The notes under the pieces: generated by a model | Database searches by the model: none | What the model was told of the DNA's origin: nothing | Seen by the model: the letters and a program-made list of their open reading frames with translations, nothing else | In this document: positions 28,243 through 36,025 of the stretch, one piece after another | How positions within the stretch are numbered: position 1 is the stretch's first letter | How the letters are laid out: each line of letters begins with the position of its first letter | Assembly: GCA_004193205.1 (NCBI GenBank) | Contig: RZUM01000003.1 | Coordinates: 1-64,000 of the forward strand | Source of the DNA: Gordonia sediminis | Lineage (GTDB): Bacteria; Actinomycetota; Actinomycetes; Mycobacteriales; Mycobacteriaceae | DNA length: 64,000 nt | Direction: 5' to 3' | Translations under genes and position numbers: made by a program

Positions 28243-28713
28243 GTGGACGCATCGTCGAACGATCCGTCGGATGACCGTCGGTCACCCGACGGGCGGTTCC
28301 GGCGTGTGCGTCGGTGGAAACCGCCGGTCTACGAGTCTCGGGTGGAGAAGATGATCCGGGAGGCGACCGAGCGCGGCGAGTTCGACAACCTGCCCGGCAT
28401 GGGTGAACCGCTCGACCTCTCCGACGCCGACGACCCGGACTGGTGGGTCAAACGCAAGATCCGAGATGAGAACCTCGACTCGTCGGCGCTGCTACCGATG
28501 CCGCTGCAGCTGCGCAAGGAGGCGCAGGGCTTTCCCGAGTCGCTGATCGAGTTCGCCGACGAATCGGTGGTCCGGGACCTGCTCACCGACTTCAACCGCC
28601 GGGTCCGCGAGGCCCACCTGTCCACCCGCGCCGGTGTTCCGTCGCTGATCACCGCGCACACCGTGGACGTCGACGACATGGTGCAACGCTGGCGCGAGCT
28701 TCGGTCGAGATAG
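28243..28713 (+). CDS. DUF1992 (DnaJ homologue C28-type conserved) protein
   Basis: This 156-residue cytosolic protein contains the DUF1992 signature: YESRVEKMIREATERGEFDN, then LPGMGEPLDL near residue 45, then WWVKRKIRDENL. In eukaryotes this domain occurs in DnaJ subfamily C member 28; its role in bacteria is unknown. No J domain is present here. The GTG at 28243 follows a TAGAAC hexamer by 7 bases. The long frame that reads into it from upstream is antisense-type noise across the LuxR gene. Confidence 0.85.
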   Translation: MDASSNDPSDDRRSPDGRFRRVRRWKPPVYESRVEKMIREATERGEFDNLPGMGEPLDLSDADDPDWWVKRKIRDENLDSSALLPMPLQLRKEAQGFPESLIEFADESVVRDLLTDFNRRVREAHLSTRAGVPSLITAHTVDVDDMVQRWRELRSR

Positions 28714-28781
28714 GGGCTTGCCGACTCCTGGGTTGTTAGGGTGGGAGTACGGACCCAGCGAGTTCCGAAAAGAGGTGCGCG

Positions 28782-28943
28782 ATGACCGTCAATGATCCGA
28801 TCCCGTCGGCCGACGATGCCGATCTCATCGAACAGTCCATGGATGTCGAGGGCGGCGACGACGACTACCCGGAAACCAACCGTGACGTAGTCCAGGACGA
28901 GGCCGAAGCCATCGCCCCGATTCACCACGGTCAGCGTCACTGA
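28782..28943 (+). CDS. Small acidic hypothetical protein (53 residues)
   Basis: This short frame runs MTVNDPIPSADDADLIEQ and ends in HHGQRH. It is strongly acidic (about 15 Asp/Glu), has no cysteine and no membrane segment. It has a usable ribosome binding site (AGAGG six bases before the ATG) and its 3' end overlaps the stop region of the convergent lycopene cyclase gene by seven bases. The composition resembles small intrinsically disordered actinobacterial proteins. I do not recognise it; coding status rests on the start signal and composition. Confidence 0.5.
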   Translation: MTVNDPIPSADDADLIEQSMDVEGGDDDYPETNRDVVQDEAEAIAPIHHGQRH

Positions 28944-30058
28944 TCCGCTTCGTCGATGATGCGGCGCCCCGGCACCGCCCGTACGAATGATCGGCGAATG
29001 TCCTTGTCGACCGCGCTGAACAGTGCGGCCATCGCCTGTGCGGTGCCGGTCGCGTCGTCGCGGCCCGAGAGGTAGGCCCGCTGCTGCGTGAGGGGCAGCT
29101 CCGCGAACGTGTCGAACATCCGTCGGGTGGCATCGGGCGACAGTGCGAGCAGCGCACGCAGTCCGACCGACCGCAGCCGATGGACGAGGCGCGCCGACCG
29201 CGGCCACAGCGCGCCGAGCGGATCGTGTCCGTCCGCGATCGCCACCGCGACATCGTCGGCAACCGCCAGCGACGCGCCGACGCTGTAGCCGGTCGCCGGA
29301 TGCAACAGACCACCCCGGGACCCGAACACGATCGGACGTACCCGCCACGGGGCCGTCGGACCCCGCAGCGCGAAGGAGACGGTTTCGGTCGTCAGCGGGG
29401 TGATCGGGTGACCGGAGAGCCGCTCGTCGAGCCGGGCGCGCAGGTGCGCGACCGGCACCGGCGGGTCGCCGGCCAGGCAGGTCTCCTCGAGCAGGACCCG
29501 ATCCGCATCGAGGGGCACCGCGTAGAGAAACGACGCGCCCGCCGCGGCGTCGGAACTCGGCGGCGTCCAGTCCATCAGCACGGCCTCGGTGTCACCCAGG
29601 AACGGGCGAGCCTGGGCTCGCGGCACGACCACACCCCAGGCCGTCTGCCGCGGTCCGCGCCCAGGCAACCCGCGGGCATCGATCACCGTCGAGGCGGTGA
29701 TCGTGGCGCCCGAGCGTGTCGTCACGTGGTGCTCGCCGACGACGGTCGCGTGATCGCGGAGAATCCGCGCGTCGTCGAGGGTCAGCGCCCGTCGCAGCGC
29801 GACGGTGTCGAAAACGGTGTAACCGCGCCGCAGTCCTGTCGTCTCGGTCACCCGCATCGCGACCGAATCCACCTGTGCGCCGACGACCCCCGGCGGCAGC
29901 CAGTACGGAATCTCGTCGGTCCAGCAGGCGTAGGTGGCGCGCCACTCGACCTCGGGCCGGGGATCGACGACGGTGACCGCGACTCCGCGGCGCAACAGTC
30001 GGTGGGACAGCGCACGACCCGCCGGGCCCGCACCCACCACGACGACATCGGTCACCAC
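28937..30058 (-). CDS. Lycopene cyclase family flavoprotein
   Basis: This is a 373-residue FAD-dependent protein. The N-terminal dinucleotide-binding motif is VVVGAGPAGRALSHRL, and the family segment PLDADRVLLEETCLAG lies near residue 185. GYSVGASLAVADDVA is a late conserved motif. This matches CrtY/CrtL-type lycopene beta-cyclases, which close the ends of lycopene to form cyclic carotenoids at the membrane. Two GTG codons in a row begin the frame (30058 and 30055). The gene follows an SDR gene by 18 bases on the same strand. No other carotenoid gene is in the window, so the substrate must be supplied from elsewhere. Confidence 0.85.
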   Translation of the reverse strand: MVTDVVVVGAGPAGRALSHRLLRRGVAVTVVDPRPEVEWRATYACWTDEIPYWLPPGVVGAQVDSVAMRVTETTGLRRGYTVFDTVALRRALTLDDARILRDHATVVGEHHVTTRSGATITASTVIDARGLPGRGPRQTAWGVVVPRAQARPFLGDTEAVLMDWTPPSSDAAAGASFLYAVPLDADRVLLEETCLAGDPPVPVAHLRARLDERLSGHPITPLTTETVSFALRGPTAPWRVRPIVFGSRGGLLHPATGYSVGASLAVADDVAVAIADGHDPLGALWPRSARLVHRLRSVGLRALLALSPDATRRMFDTFAELPLTQQRAYLSGRDDATGTAQAMAALFSAVDKDIRRSFVRAVPGRRIIDEADQ

Positions 30059-30076
30059 GCCGATTCTGCCGTCACG

Positions 30077-30865
30077 TCAGCCGGTCGACAGCATGCCGCC
30101 GTCGACGGCCAGGGTCTGCCCGGTGATCCACGAGGCCTCGTCGGACGCCAGGAACGCGGCGGCCCGCGCGACGTCCTCGGGTTCGCCGAAGCGACCGAGT
30201 GGATAGTTCTGCAGGGCGCGGGCCTCGTTCTCGCCGGCGATCAGGTCCTTGGCGAACCGGGTCTTCACGATGGCCGGGGCGATCGCGTTGACCCGGATGT
30301 TGTCGGGTCCGAGTTCCCACGCGAGTTCGGAGGTCAGACGGATCAAGGCGGCCTTCGACGCCCCATACGCGGCGATCGCCCCGGTCGAGCGGATACCCGC
30401 GGCCGACGAGATGTTCACGACCGCGCCCCCGCTGTCGCGCATCCCGGCGGCGTACGCCAGTTGCACGAAGCCGAGCGCGGCGACGACGTTGGTGTCGAAG
30501 ATCTTGCGGAACGCCGACAGGTCGGCATGCATCAGCGGTCCGAACAGTGGGTTGATGCCGGTGTTGTTGACCAGGATGTCGATCCCGCCGCCCTGAGCGA
30601 CGGTCGCGGCGACAGCGTCGGACCGGTGAGCTTCGTCACCGGTATTGCCGGGGAATGCGGTGGCCCGCGCTCCGGGCACCGCGGCGCGGATGCTCGCCGC
30701 GGCATCCTCGAGCGGCTCGGGTTTACGACCCGTGATGATCACCGATGCGCCACGTCGGGCCAGTTCGGTGGCGATGGCGAGGCCGATGCCGCGGCTCGCA
30801 CCCGTCACGAGGGCGGAGCGTCCGGTGAGGTCGGAATGGCTCGGGATCGATGTGGGTTGCGTCAC
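30077..30865 (-). CDS. SDR-family oxidoreductase (FabG-like)
   Basis: This 262-residue short-chain dehydrogenase has the cofactor motif TGASRGIG near residue 20, NNTG in place of the usual NNAG near 97, the catalytic Ser in VVNISSAAG, and YGASKAAL giving the Tyr and Lys. The C-terminus has ITGQTLAVDGGML. The Arg after the glycine motif and the ITGRKPE segment suggest NADP(H). Its substrate is unknown. It is probably co-transcribed with the lycopene cyclase gene. The GTG at 30865 is set by a TACGGT hexamer 7 bases upstream. Confidence 0.88.
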   Translation of the reverse strand: MTQPTSIPSHSDLTGRSALVTGASRGIGLAIATELARRGASVIITGRKPEPLEDAAASIRAAVPGARATAFPGNTGDEAHRSDAVAATVAQGGGIDILVNNTGINPLFGPLMHADLSAFRKIFDTNVVAALGFVQLAYAAGMRDSGGAVVNISSAAGIRSTGAIAAYGASKAALIRLTSELAWELGPDNIRVNAIAPAIVKTRFAKDLIAGENEARALQNYPLGRFGEPEDVARAAAFLASDEASWITGQTLAVDGGMLSTG

Positions 30866-30872
30866 GTCCCTC

Positions 30873-30878
30873 ACCGTA
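30873..30878 (-). promoter_or_regulatory. -10 hexamer TACGGT for the leaderless SDR gene
   Basis: On the minus strand TACGGT ends 7 bases before the GTG at 30865, with no Shine-Dalgarno sequence. It faces the promoter of the divergent ABC-F gene about 60 bases away. Confidence 0.55.
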
Positions 30879-30938
30879 TCGGGCGGGTCGGCGGTGTTTG
30901 TGCGAGGTCGGGTGCACATCGGGGCGTCTCGGCACAGG

Positions 30939-30944
30939 TAGACT
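30939..30944 (+). promoter_or_regulatory. -10 hexamer TAGACT for the ABC-F gene
   Basis: TAGACT ends 8 bases before the GTG at 30953. It sets the start of the ABC-F gene, whose frame is open for more than 1.7 kb upstream through antisense sequence. Confidence 0.55.
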
Positions 30945-30952
30945 TGTCCGCC

Positions 30953-32581
30953 GTGATCACCGCGACCGACCTGGAGGTTCGAGCGGGCGCTCGGACCCTG
31001 CTGTCGGCGCCCGGCTCCGCGCTGCGTATCCAGCCCGGCGACCGGATCGGTCTCGTCGGCCGCAACGGCGCCGGCAAGACCACCACGCTGCGGATTCTGG
31101 CGGGCGAGACCGAACCCTATGCCGGTGCGGTCATCCGCAGCGGCGAACTCGGCTACCTCCCGCAGGACCCCAAGGAGGGCGACCTCGACGTCCTGGCGAA
31201 GGACCGTGTGCTGTCGGCCCGCGGGCTCGACTCCATCCTGCACGACATGGAGAAGCAGCAGGCGCTGATGGCCGAGGCGGCCGACGACCGCATCCGCGAC
31301 AAGGCCGTGGCGCGCTACGGTCGGCTCGAAGAGCGGTTCTCGGCCCTCGGCGGCTATGTCGCGGAATCCGAGGCCGCGCGCATCTGCCACAGCCTGGGAT
31401 TGCCGGACCGCGTGCTCGCGCAACCGCTGCGCACCCTGTCAGGTGGTCAGCGTCGCCGGATCGAGCTGGCCCGCATCCTGTTCGCGGCATCGGACGGCTC
31501 GGGCAAGTCCGACACCACGTTGCTGCTCGACGAGCCGACGAACCACCTCGACGCCGACTCCATCACCTGGCTGCGCGGGTTCCTGCAGAACCACGATGGG
31601 GGCCTCGTGGTGATCAGCCACGACGTCGACCTGCTGGCCGACGTGGTGAACCGGGTGTGGTTCCTCGATGCGGTGCGCGGCGAGGCGGACATCTACAACA
31701 TGGGCTGGACGCGGTACCTCGACGCCCGCGCCACCGACGAGCAGCGGCGCAAGCGCGAACGCGCGAACGCGGAGAAGAAGGCGGGTGCCCTGCGTGCGCA
31801 GGCCGCGAAACTCGGTGCCAAGGCGACCAAGGCGACCGCCGCGCAGAACATGCTCAAGCGGGCCGACCGCATGCTCGACGCCCTCGACGAGGAACGGGTG
31901 GCCGACCGTACCGCCCGCATCCGGTTCCCCGAACCGTCGACATGCGGCAAGACACCGCTGATGGCGAGCGGCCTCACCAAGATGTACGGGTCGCTGGAGA
32001 TCTTCACCGGTGTGGACCTGGCCATCGACAAGGGCAGCCGAGTCGTGGTGCTCGGGCTCAACGGCGCGGGCAAGACCACGCTGCTCAAACTGCTTGCCGG
32101 CGTGGAGAATCCCGACCACGGTGAGATCGAACCCGGCTACGGCCTGAAGATCGGGTATTTCGCGCAGGAGCACGACACGCTCGACGACCTGGCGACCGTG
32201 TGGGAGAACATCCGCCACGCGGCCCCCGATGCCGGTGAGCAGGACCTGCGAGGACTGTTGGGCGCCTTCATGTTCAGCGGCGCGCAGCTCGACCAGCCCG
32301 CGGGCACACTGTCCGGTGGTGAGAAGACGCGGCTGACGTTGGCGGGTCTCGTGTCGTCGGCGGCGAACGTGCTGCTGCTGGACGAGCCCACCAACAACCT
32401 CGACCCGGTGTCGCGCGAGCAGGTGCTCGACGCGCTGCGCAGCTACACCGGTGCCGTGGTGCTGGTGACCCACGACCCCGGTGCGGCGGCCGCCCTCGAT
32501 CCGCAGCGGGTGATCCTGTTGCCCGACGGTACCGAGGACCACTGGTCCGACGAGTATCAGGAACTCATCGAACTGGCCTGA
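30953..32581 (+). CDS. ABC-F family ATPase (ribosome-associated)
   Basis: This 542-residue protein has two ABC domains and no membrane segment, the layout of ABC-F translation factors and ribosome-protection proteins. The first domain has Walker A GRNGAGKTTT, signature LSGGQRRRIELARIL and Walker B LLLDEPTNHLDAD. The second has GLNGAGKTTLL, LSGGEKTRLTL and LLLDEPTNNLDP. The interdomain linker (about residues 255-315) is Arg/Lys/Ala-rich and helical, as in ABC-F proteins that reach into the ribosome. Whether it gives macrolide-type resistance or has a housekeeping EttA-like role cannot be told. Its position relative to suf matches Rv1473. Confidence 0.92.
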   Translation: MITATDLEVRAGARTLLSAPGSALRIQPGDRIGLVGRNGAGKTTTLRILAGETEPYAGAVIRSGELGYLPQDPKEGDLDVLAKDRVLSARGLDSILHDMEKQQALMAEAADDRIRDKAVARYGRLEERFSALGGYVAESEAARICHSLGLPDRVLAQPLRTLSGGQRRRIELARILFAASDGSGKSDTTLLLDEPTNHLDADSITWLRGFLQNHDGGLVVISHDVDLLADVVNRVWFLDAVRGEADIYNMGWTRYLDARATDEQRRKRERANAEKKAGALRAQAAKLGAKATKATAAQNMLKRADRMLDALDEERVADRTARIRFPEPSTCGKTPLMASGLTKMYGSLEIFTGVDLAIDKGSRVVVLGLNGAGKTTLLKLLAGVENPDHGEIEPGYGLKIGYFAQEHDTLDDLATVWENIRHAAPDAGEQDLRGLLGAFMFSGAQLDQPAGTLSGGEKTRLTLAGLVSSAANVLLLDEPTNNLDPVSREQVLDALRSYTGAVVLVTHDPGAAAALDPQRVILLPDGTEDHWSDEYQELIELA

Positions 32582-32624
32582 CGCCACCGGGTGGCGGCGT
32601 CAGGGTCCACCTCGTGCAACCGGG

Positions 32625-34178
32625 TCAGGACACTGCTTCCTGCGGCCAATAGCGTTTGCGCAGCTCACCTTTCACCAGTTTCCCGGTGGGGGTACGCGGC
32701 AGGTCGTCGACGAAGTCGACCGTGCGGGGCGCCTTGTACGCAGCGATCGACGCCTTCGTGAACTCGATCAGTTCCTCGGCCAGTTCCGGTGACGGCGAGA
32801 ACGCCGGGTCGAGTTGCACACAGGCCTTGGTGACCTCGCCGAGATCGGGGTCGGGGACACCGATGACCGCGACGTCGTAGACCGCCGGGTGGTTGATCAG
32901 GACGTTCTCCGCCTCCTGCGGGTAGATGTTGACGCCGCCGGAGATGATCATGAATGCCTTGCGGTCGGTGAGGTAGAGGTACCCATCGTCGTCGACATAA
33001 CCGACATCGCCTGTGGTGGACCAGTTCTCGTGCTCGGGATGCTGGGCCTTGCGGGTCTTCTCGGGATCGTTGTGGTACTGGAACGGGACCTCGTCGCGTT
33101 CGAAGTACACCGTTCCGACCTGACCGGTGGGCAGTTCCTTCCCGTCTTCGTCGCAGATGTGCACGATGCCGAGCAGGGGCTTGCCGACCGAGCCGGGATG
33201 ATCGAGCGCTTCCTGGGGCCCGATGAAGGTCGCGCCGGCCGCCTCGGTCGATGCGTAGTACTCGTGGATGACCGGTCCCCACCAGTCGATCATGGCCCGC
33301 TTCACCTCGACCGGGCACGGTGCCGCGGCGTGCACGGCGACCTTCATGCTGCTCACGTCGTACTTGGCGCGGACCTCCTCCGGCAACTTCAGCATGCGGA
33401 TGAACATCGTCGGCACCCACTGGCTGTGAGTGGCCTTGTACTTGTCGATCGTGGCCAGCGCGGTCTCCGGGTCGAACTTGTCGAGGAACACCACGGTCCC
33501 GCCGACGGAGTTCGTTGTGCCGCAATAGCGCAGTGGCGCTGCGTGATACAGGGGCGCTGGGGAGAGATAGACGGTGTCGGAGTCGAATCCGTACATGGGT
33601 GCGAAGATCGCGGTGTAGGCGTCGGGGATCTCGTCGACCTGACCCTGCGGCAACGGCGTCTTGATGCCCTTGGGTCGTCCGGTGGTGCCCGAGGAGTAGA
33701 GCATGTCGGTGCCGCGCGGCTGGTCGGTGCGTGGGGTATCCGACGCCGCAGCGACGGCGGCCTCGTAGGAGTCGAAGCCGGGAATCTCACCACCCCAGGC
33801 GAGGCGGTGGCCCGGTTCGGTCAGTGCGGGGATCTGATCGGTCTCGGCGACCGCATCGGCGATCGAGGCGCCGGCGAACACGACCTTGGCGTTGCAGTCG
33901 GTGAGAATGTAGTTGGTCTCGCCGGCGGTCAGGTGGTGGTTGATGGCCGTGACGAACAATCCGCTCCGCAGCGCCGCCCAGTAGACCTCGAACATGTGCA
34001 GGTCGTTGTGCGAGATCATCGCGATGGTGTCGCCGGGGCGCAGGCCCAGCGCCTCGAGGTGGTTCGCGAGACGGTTGGAGTTCTCGTCGAGTTGACGATA
34101 GGTCAGTTGGTCACCGGTGGACGCCTGGATGACGGCGGGCTTGTCCGGGGTGGACTTGGCGAAGACTCCGGGAAACAC
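32625..34178 (-). CDS. Acyl-CoA synthetase (AMP-forming, FadD family)
   Basis: This is a 517-residue adenylate-forming ligase. The AMP-binding loop is YSSGTTGRPKGIK near residue 162, the YYASTEAAG motif lies near 305, TGDVGYVDDDGYLYLTDR near 390 and PRTPTGKLVKGELRKRYW at the C-terminus supplies the catalytic Lys. It activates a carboxylic acid to its CoA ester; the acid is unknown. The GTG at 34178 has GGAG 8 bases upstream. It lies next to two sterol-oxidase-like genes on the same strand, so a steroid or fatty acid substrate is an attractive but unproven guess. Confidence 0.9.
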   Translation of the reverse strand: MFPGVFAKSTPDKPAVIQASTGDQLTYRQLDENSNRLANHLEALGLRPGDTIAMISHNDLHMFEVYWAALRSGLFVTAINHHLTAGETNYILTDCNAKVVFAGASIADAVAETDQIPALTEPGHRLAWGGEIPGFDSYEAAVAAASDTPRTDQPRGTDMLYSSGTTGRPKGIKTPLPQGQVDEIPDAYTAIFAPMYGFDSDTVYLSPAPLYHAAPLRYCGTTNSVGGTVVFLDKFDPETALATIDKYKATHSQWVPTMFIRMLKLPEEVRAKYDVSSMKVAVHAAAPCPVEVKRAMIDWWGPVIHEYYASTEAAGATFIGPQEALDHPGSVGKPLLGIVHICDEDGKELPTGQVGTVYFERDEVPFQYHNDPEKTRKAQHPEHENWSTTGDVGYVDDDGYLYLTDRKAFMIISGGVNIYPQEAENVLINHPAVYDVAVIGVPDPDLGEVTKACVQLDPAFSPSPELAEELIEFTKASIAAYKAPRTVDFVDDLPRTPTGKLVKGELRKRYWPQEAVS

Positions 34179-34282
34179 GTGGTACTCCTCTGACGAAGGG
34201 ACAACGGCAGACCATCGACCGTTACCGAACGATCGATCGGGTGTCGTGAGTCACAGTACCCGACGGATCTGCGTGGCGAGGT

Positions 34283-35899
34283 TCAGTGGGTCGCGAGGAA
34301 CCGGTCCATCGTGCGCTCACCGAGTGCGGTGATGGTCAATGACGGATTCACCAGGCCCACCGCACCCGGCACGAACGATCCGTCGACGACGTACAGGTTG
34401 GGATATCCCAACACCGCGCCATCCATCGCCGCGGCGTGGTTCATCACCACCCCGCCGAGCCCGTGATATGTACTACCCGAACCGAATCCGGCTGCGCGGG
34501 AGTAGATCGGGATCCCGGAGGCAACCCGGCCGTGACGCACCTCGGCCCGTTGTCGGAAGAGTTCGGCGAACGTGGCACCCCGCTGGTCGAGAGCGTTGCC
34601 CTCGGGGAAGGGATAGTTGAGTACCGCGGTGCCCGTGGACTGGTCGTAGTCGACGGACCCGCGTTCGTCGCTGTGAACCTGGATGAGGTTGGTGGTGGCC
34701 GCCTTGCCGAAGGGGGCGGGCAGTGGCGTCGAGTGATACACGATCGAGGCAGGCCCACCGGGCAGATCGTCCTCGTAAAGTCGTCCGAAGCCGGGCCCGC
34801 CCTGCACGGCACCGTAGTCATCCGACAGCGCCGTGCGGGCGGTCAGGAAATCGCCATTGGCGCCGAAACCCTCACCGATCTTTCCCGACAGCCGCGGCAG
34901 GTGTCCCTTGGCGCGGGCCTCGACGAGCATGCGGGTGGTGTGGAAGGAACCGGCAGCCATGAACAGGTAGTCGCTCTCGGCGGTCACCATCCGGAGAGTT
35001 CGGTACTCCTCGTCGATCTCTCGTGCGGTGACCGCGAACCCCGGTTGCCGTGACCGCGGTCTGATCTCGACCACCTCGTGCATCGGCCGGATCCTCACGT
35101 TGCCGGTGGCCTCGGCGGCGCGCAGATAATTGTGGTCAACGGAGTTCTTGGCCCCGCTGTTGACGCCGAAACCGAGCTCCCCGTTGATGATCGAGGCGAC
35201 GGCGCGGCCGGCGAGTTCGTCACGGACGATATCCCAGTCGATCGCGTAGGCGAAGGACACCGGCTCCTTGCCGTAGCGGCGTACCGTGTCGCGCCAGGAC
35301 CGCGTACCCACATAGCGCGGGTGGGCCATGATGTCCGGGGGGAGCGGTGAGGCGCCGAGCATCTGTAAGGCGCGCGGATAGTAGGTGGCGGCGAGTTCGT
35401 CGTAGCCGGCGCCACCCGGGAACACGGCGGTGAAGTCCTGCCTCCGCGGCACCGGTGTGAACGCCCCGAAGGCGAGCGATCCGCCGCCCACACCCACGCC
35501 GTACACCGCGTCGATGCCATTGCCTCGCACCCGGTCGAGAATGCCCGGATAGCGGCCGACCGGAATGCTGATGTCGGAGGTCAACCCCACCGAGCCGCTG
35601 AACCAGGCGGCACGACCATCGGGGTTGGTGAAGGTGGCAAACGTATTGCCGTCGGCGCGGATGGGCCACCGGCGGCCGCGTTCGAACACGGTGGTGGTGT
35701 ACCCGGCCCGGCCCAGTCGGAGGGCGGCAACGGCCCCGCCGAAACCACTGCCGATGACGATGGCCGTCCGGCCGTCTGCGGGTCTGGCCTCGGCGACCGC
35801 GGGCAGGGCGCCGAGGGCGCCCATCGTCGAGAGCCCTAGCGTTCCCCGGATCACCGACCTGCGCGACACCCCCGGCCGCGTGTGAATGTGATCACGCAC
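34283..35899 (-). CDS. TAT-exported GMC oxidoreductase, cholesterol oxidase-like (copy 2)
   Basis: This is a 538-residue flavoprotein. A twin-arginine signal (VSRRSVIRGTLGLSTMGALG) covers the first 35 residues or so and is followed by the FAD-binding motif AIVIGSGFGGAVAAL. The C-terminal half has FGSGSTYHGLGGVVM and GLVNPSLTITALGE, which hold the His and Asn equivalents of class I cholesterol oxidase. It should oxidise and isomerise a 3-beta-hydroxysterol outside the cell, using oxygen. The GTG at 35899 is set by a TAGGGT hexamer 7 bases upstream. It is a close paralogue of the gene immediately upstream. Confidence 0.87.
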   Translation of the reverse strand: MRDHIHTRPGVSRRSVIRGTLGLSTMGALGALPAVAEARPADGRTAIVIGSGFGGAVAALRLGRAGYTTTVFERGRRWPIRADGNTFATFTNPDGRAAWFSGSVGLTSDISIPVGRYPGILDRVRGNGIDAVYGVGVGGGSLAFGAFTPVPRRQDFTAVFPGGAGYDELAATYYPRALQMLGASPLPPDIMAHPRYVGTRSWRDTVRRYGKEPVSFAYAIDWDIVRDELAGRAVASIINGELGFGVNSGAKNSVDHNYLRAAEATGNVRIRPMHEVVEIRPRSRQPGFAVTAREIDEEYRTLRMVTAESDYLFMAAGSFHTTRMLVEARAKGHLPRLSGKIGEGFGANGDFLTARTALSDDYGAVQGGPGFGRLYEDDLPGGPASIVYHSTPLPAPFGKAATTNLIQVHSDERGSVDYDQSTGTAVLNYPFPEGNALDQRGATFAELFRQRAEVRHGRVASGIPIYSRAAGFGSGSTYHGLGGVVMNHAAAMDGAVLGYPNLYVVDGSFVPGAVGLVNPSLTITALGERTMDRFLATH

Positions 35900-35906
35900 G
35901 TCGTCA

Positions 35907-35912
35907 ACCCTA
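35907..35912 (-). promoter_or_regulatory. -10 hexamer TAGGGT for cholesterol oxidase copy 2
   Basis: On the minus strand TAGGGT ends 7 bases before the GTG at 35899, inside the 126-base gap after the upstream paralogue. The second copy can therefore be transcribed on its own. Confidence 0.55.
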
Positions 35913-36025
35913 CGCGGGAGCGGGATCGAATACGGGAGGGTCAGCAAGATTGTGCACACGTTTGACGATCGCTGTCTGGCGACACGAATCAGACCCGCGA
36001 CCTGTCCGTCGTCGGGTGCCCGGCG

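Noticed and set aside
29180-30952. Upstream extension of the ABC-F frame to more than 1100 residues
   Set aside because: The extra part lies opposite the lycopene cyclase and SDR genes and ahead of the TAGACT promoter; the ABC domains begin at the GTG at 30953.
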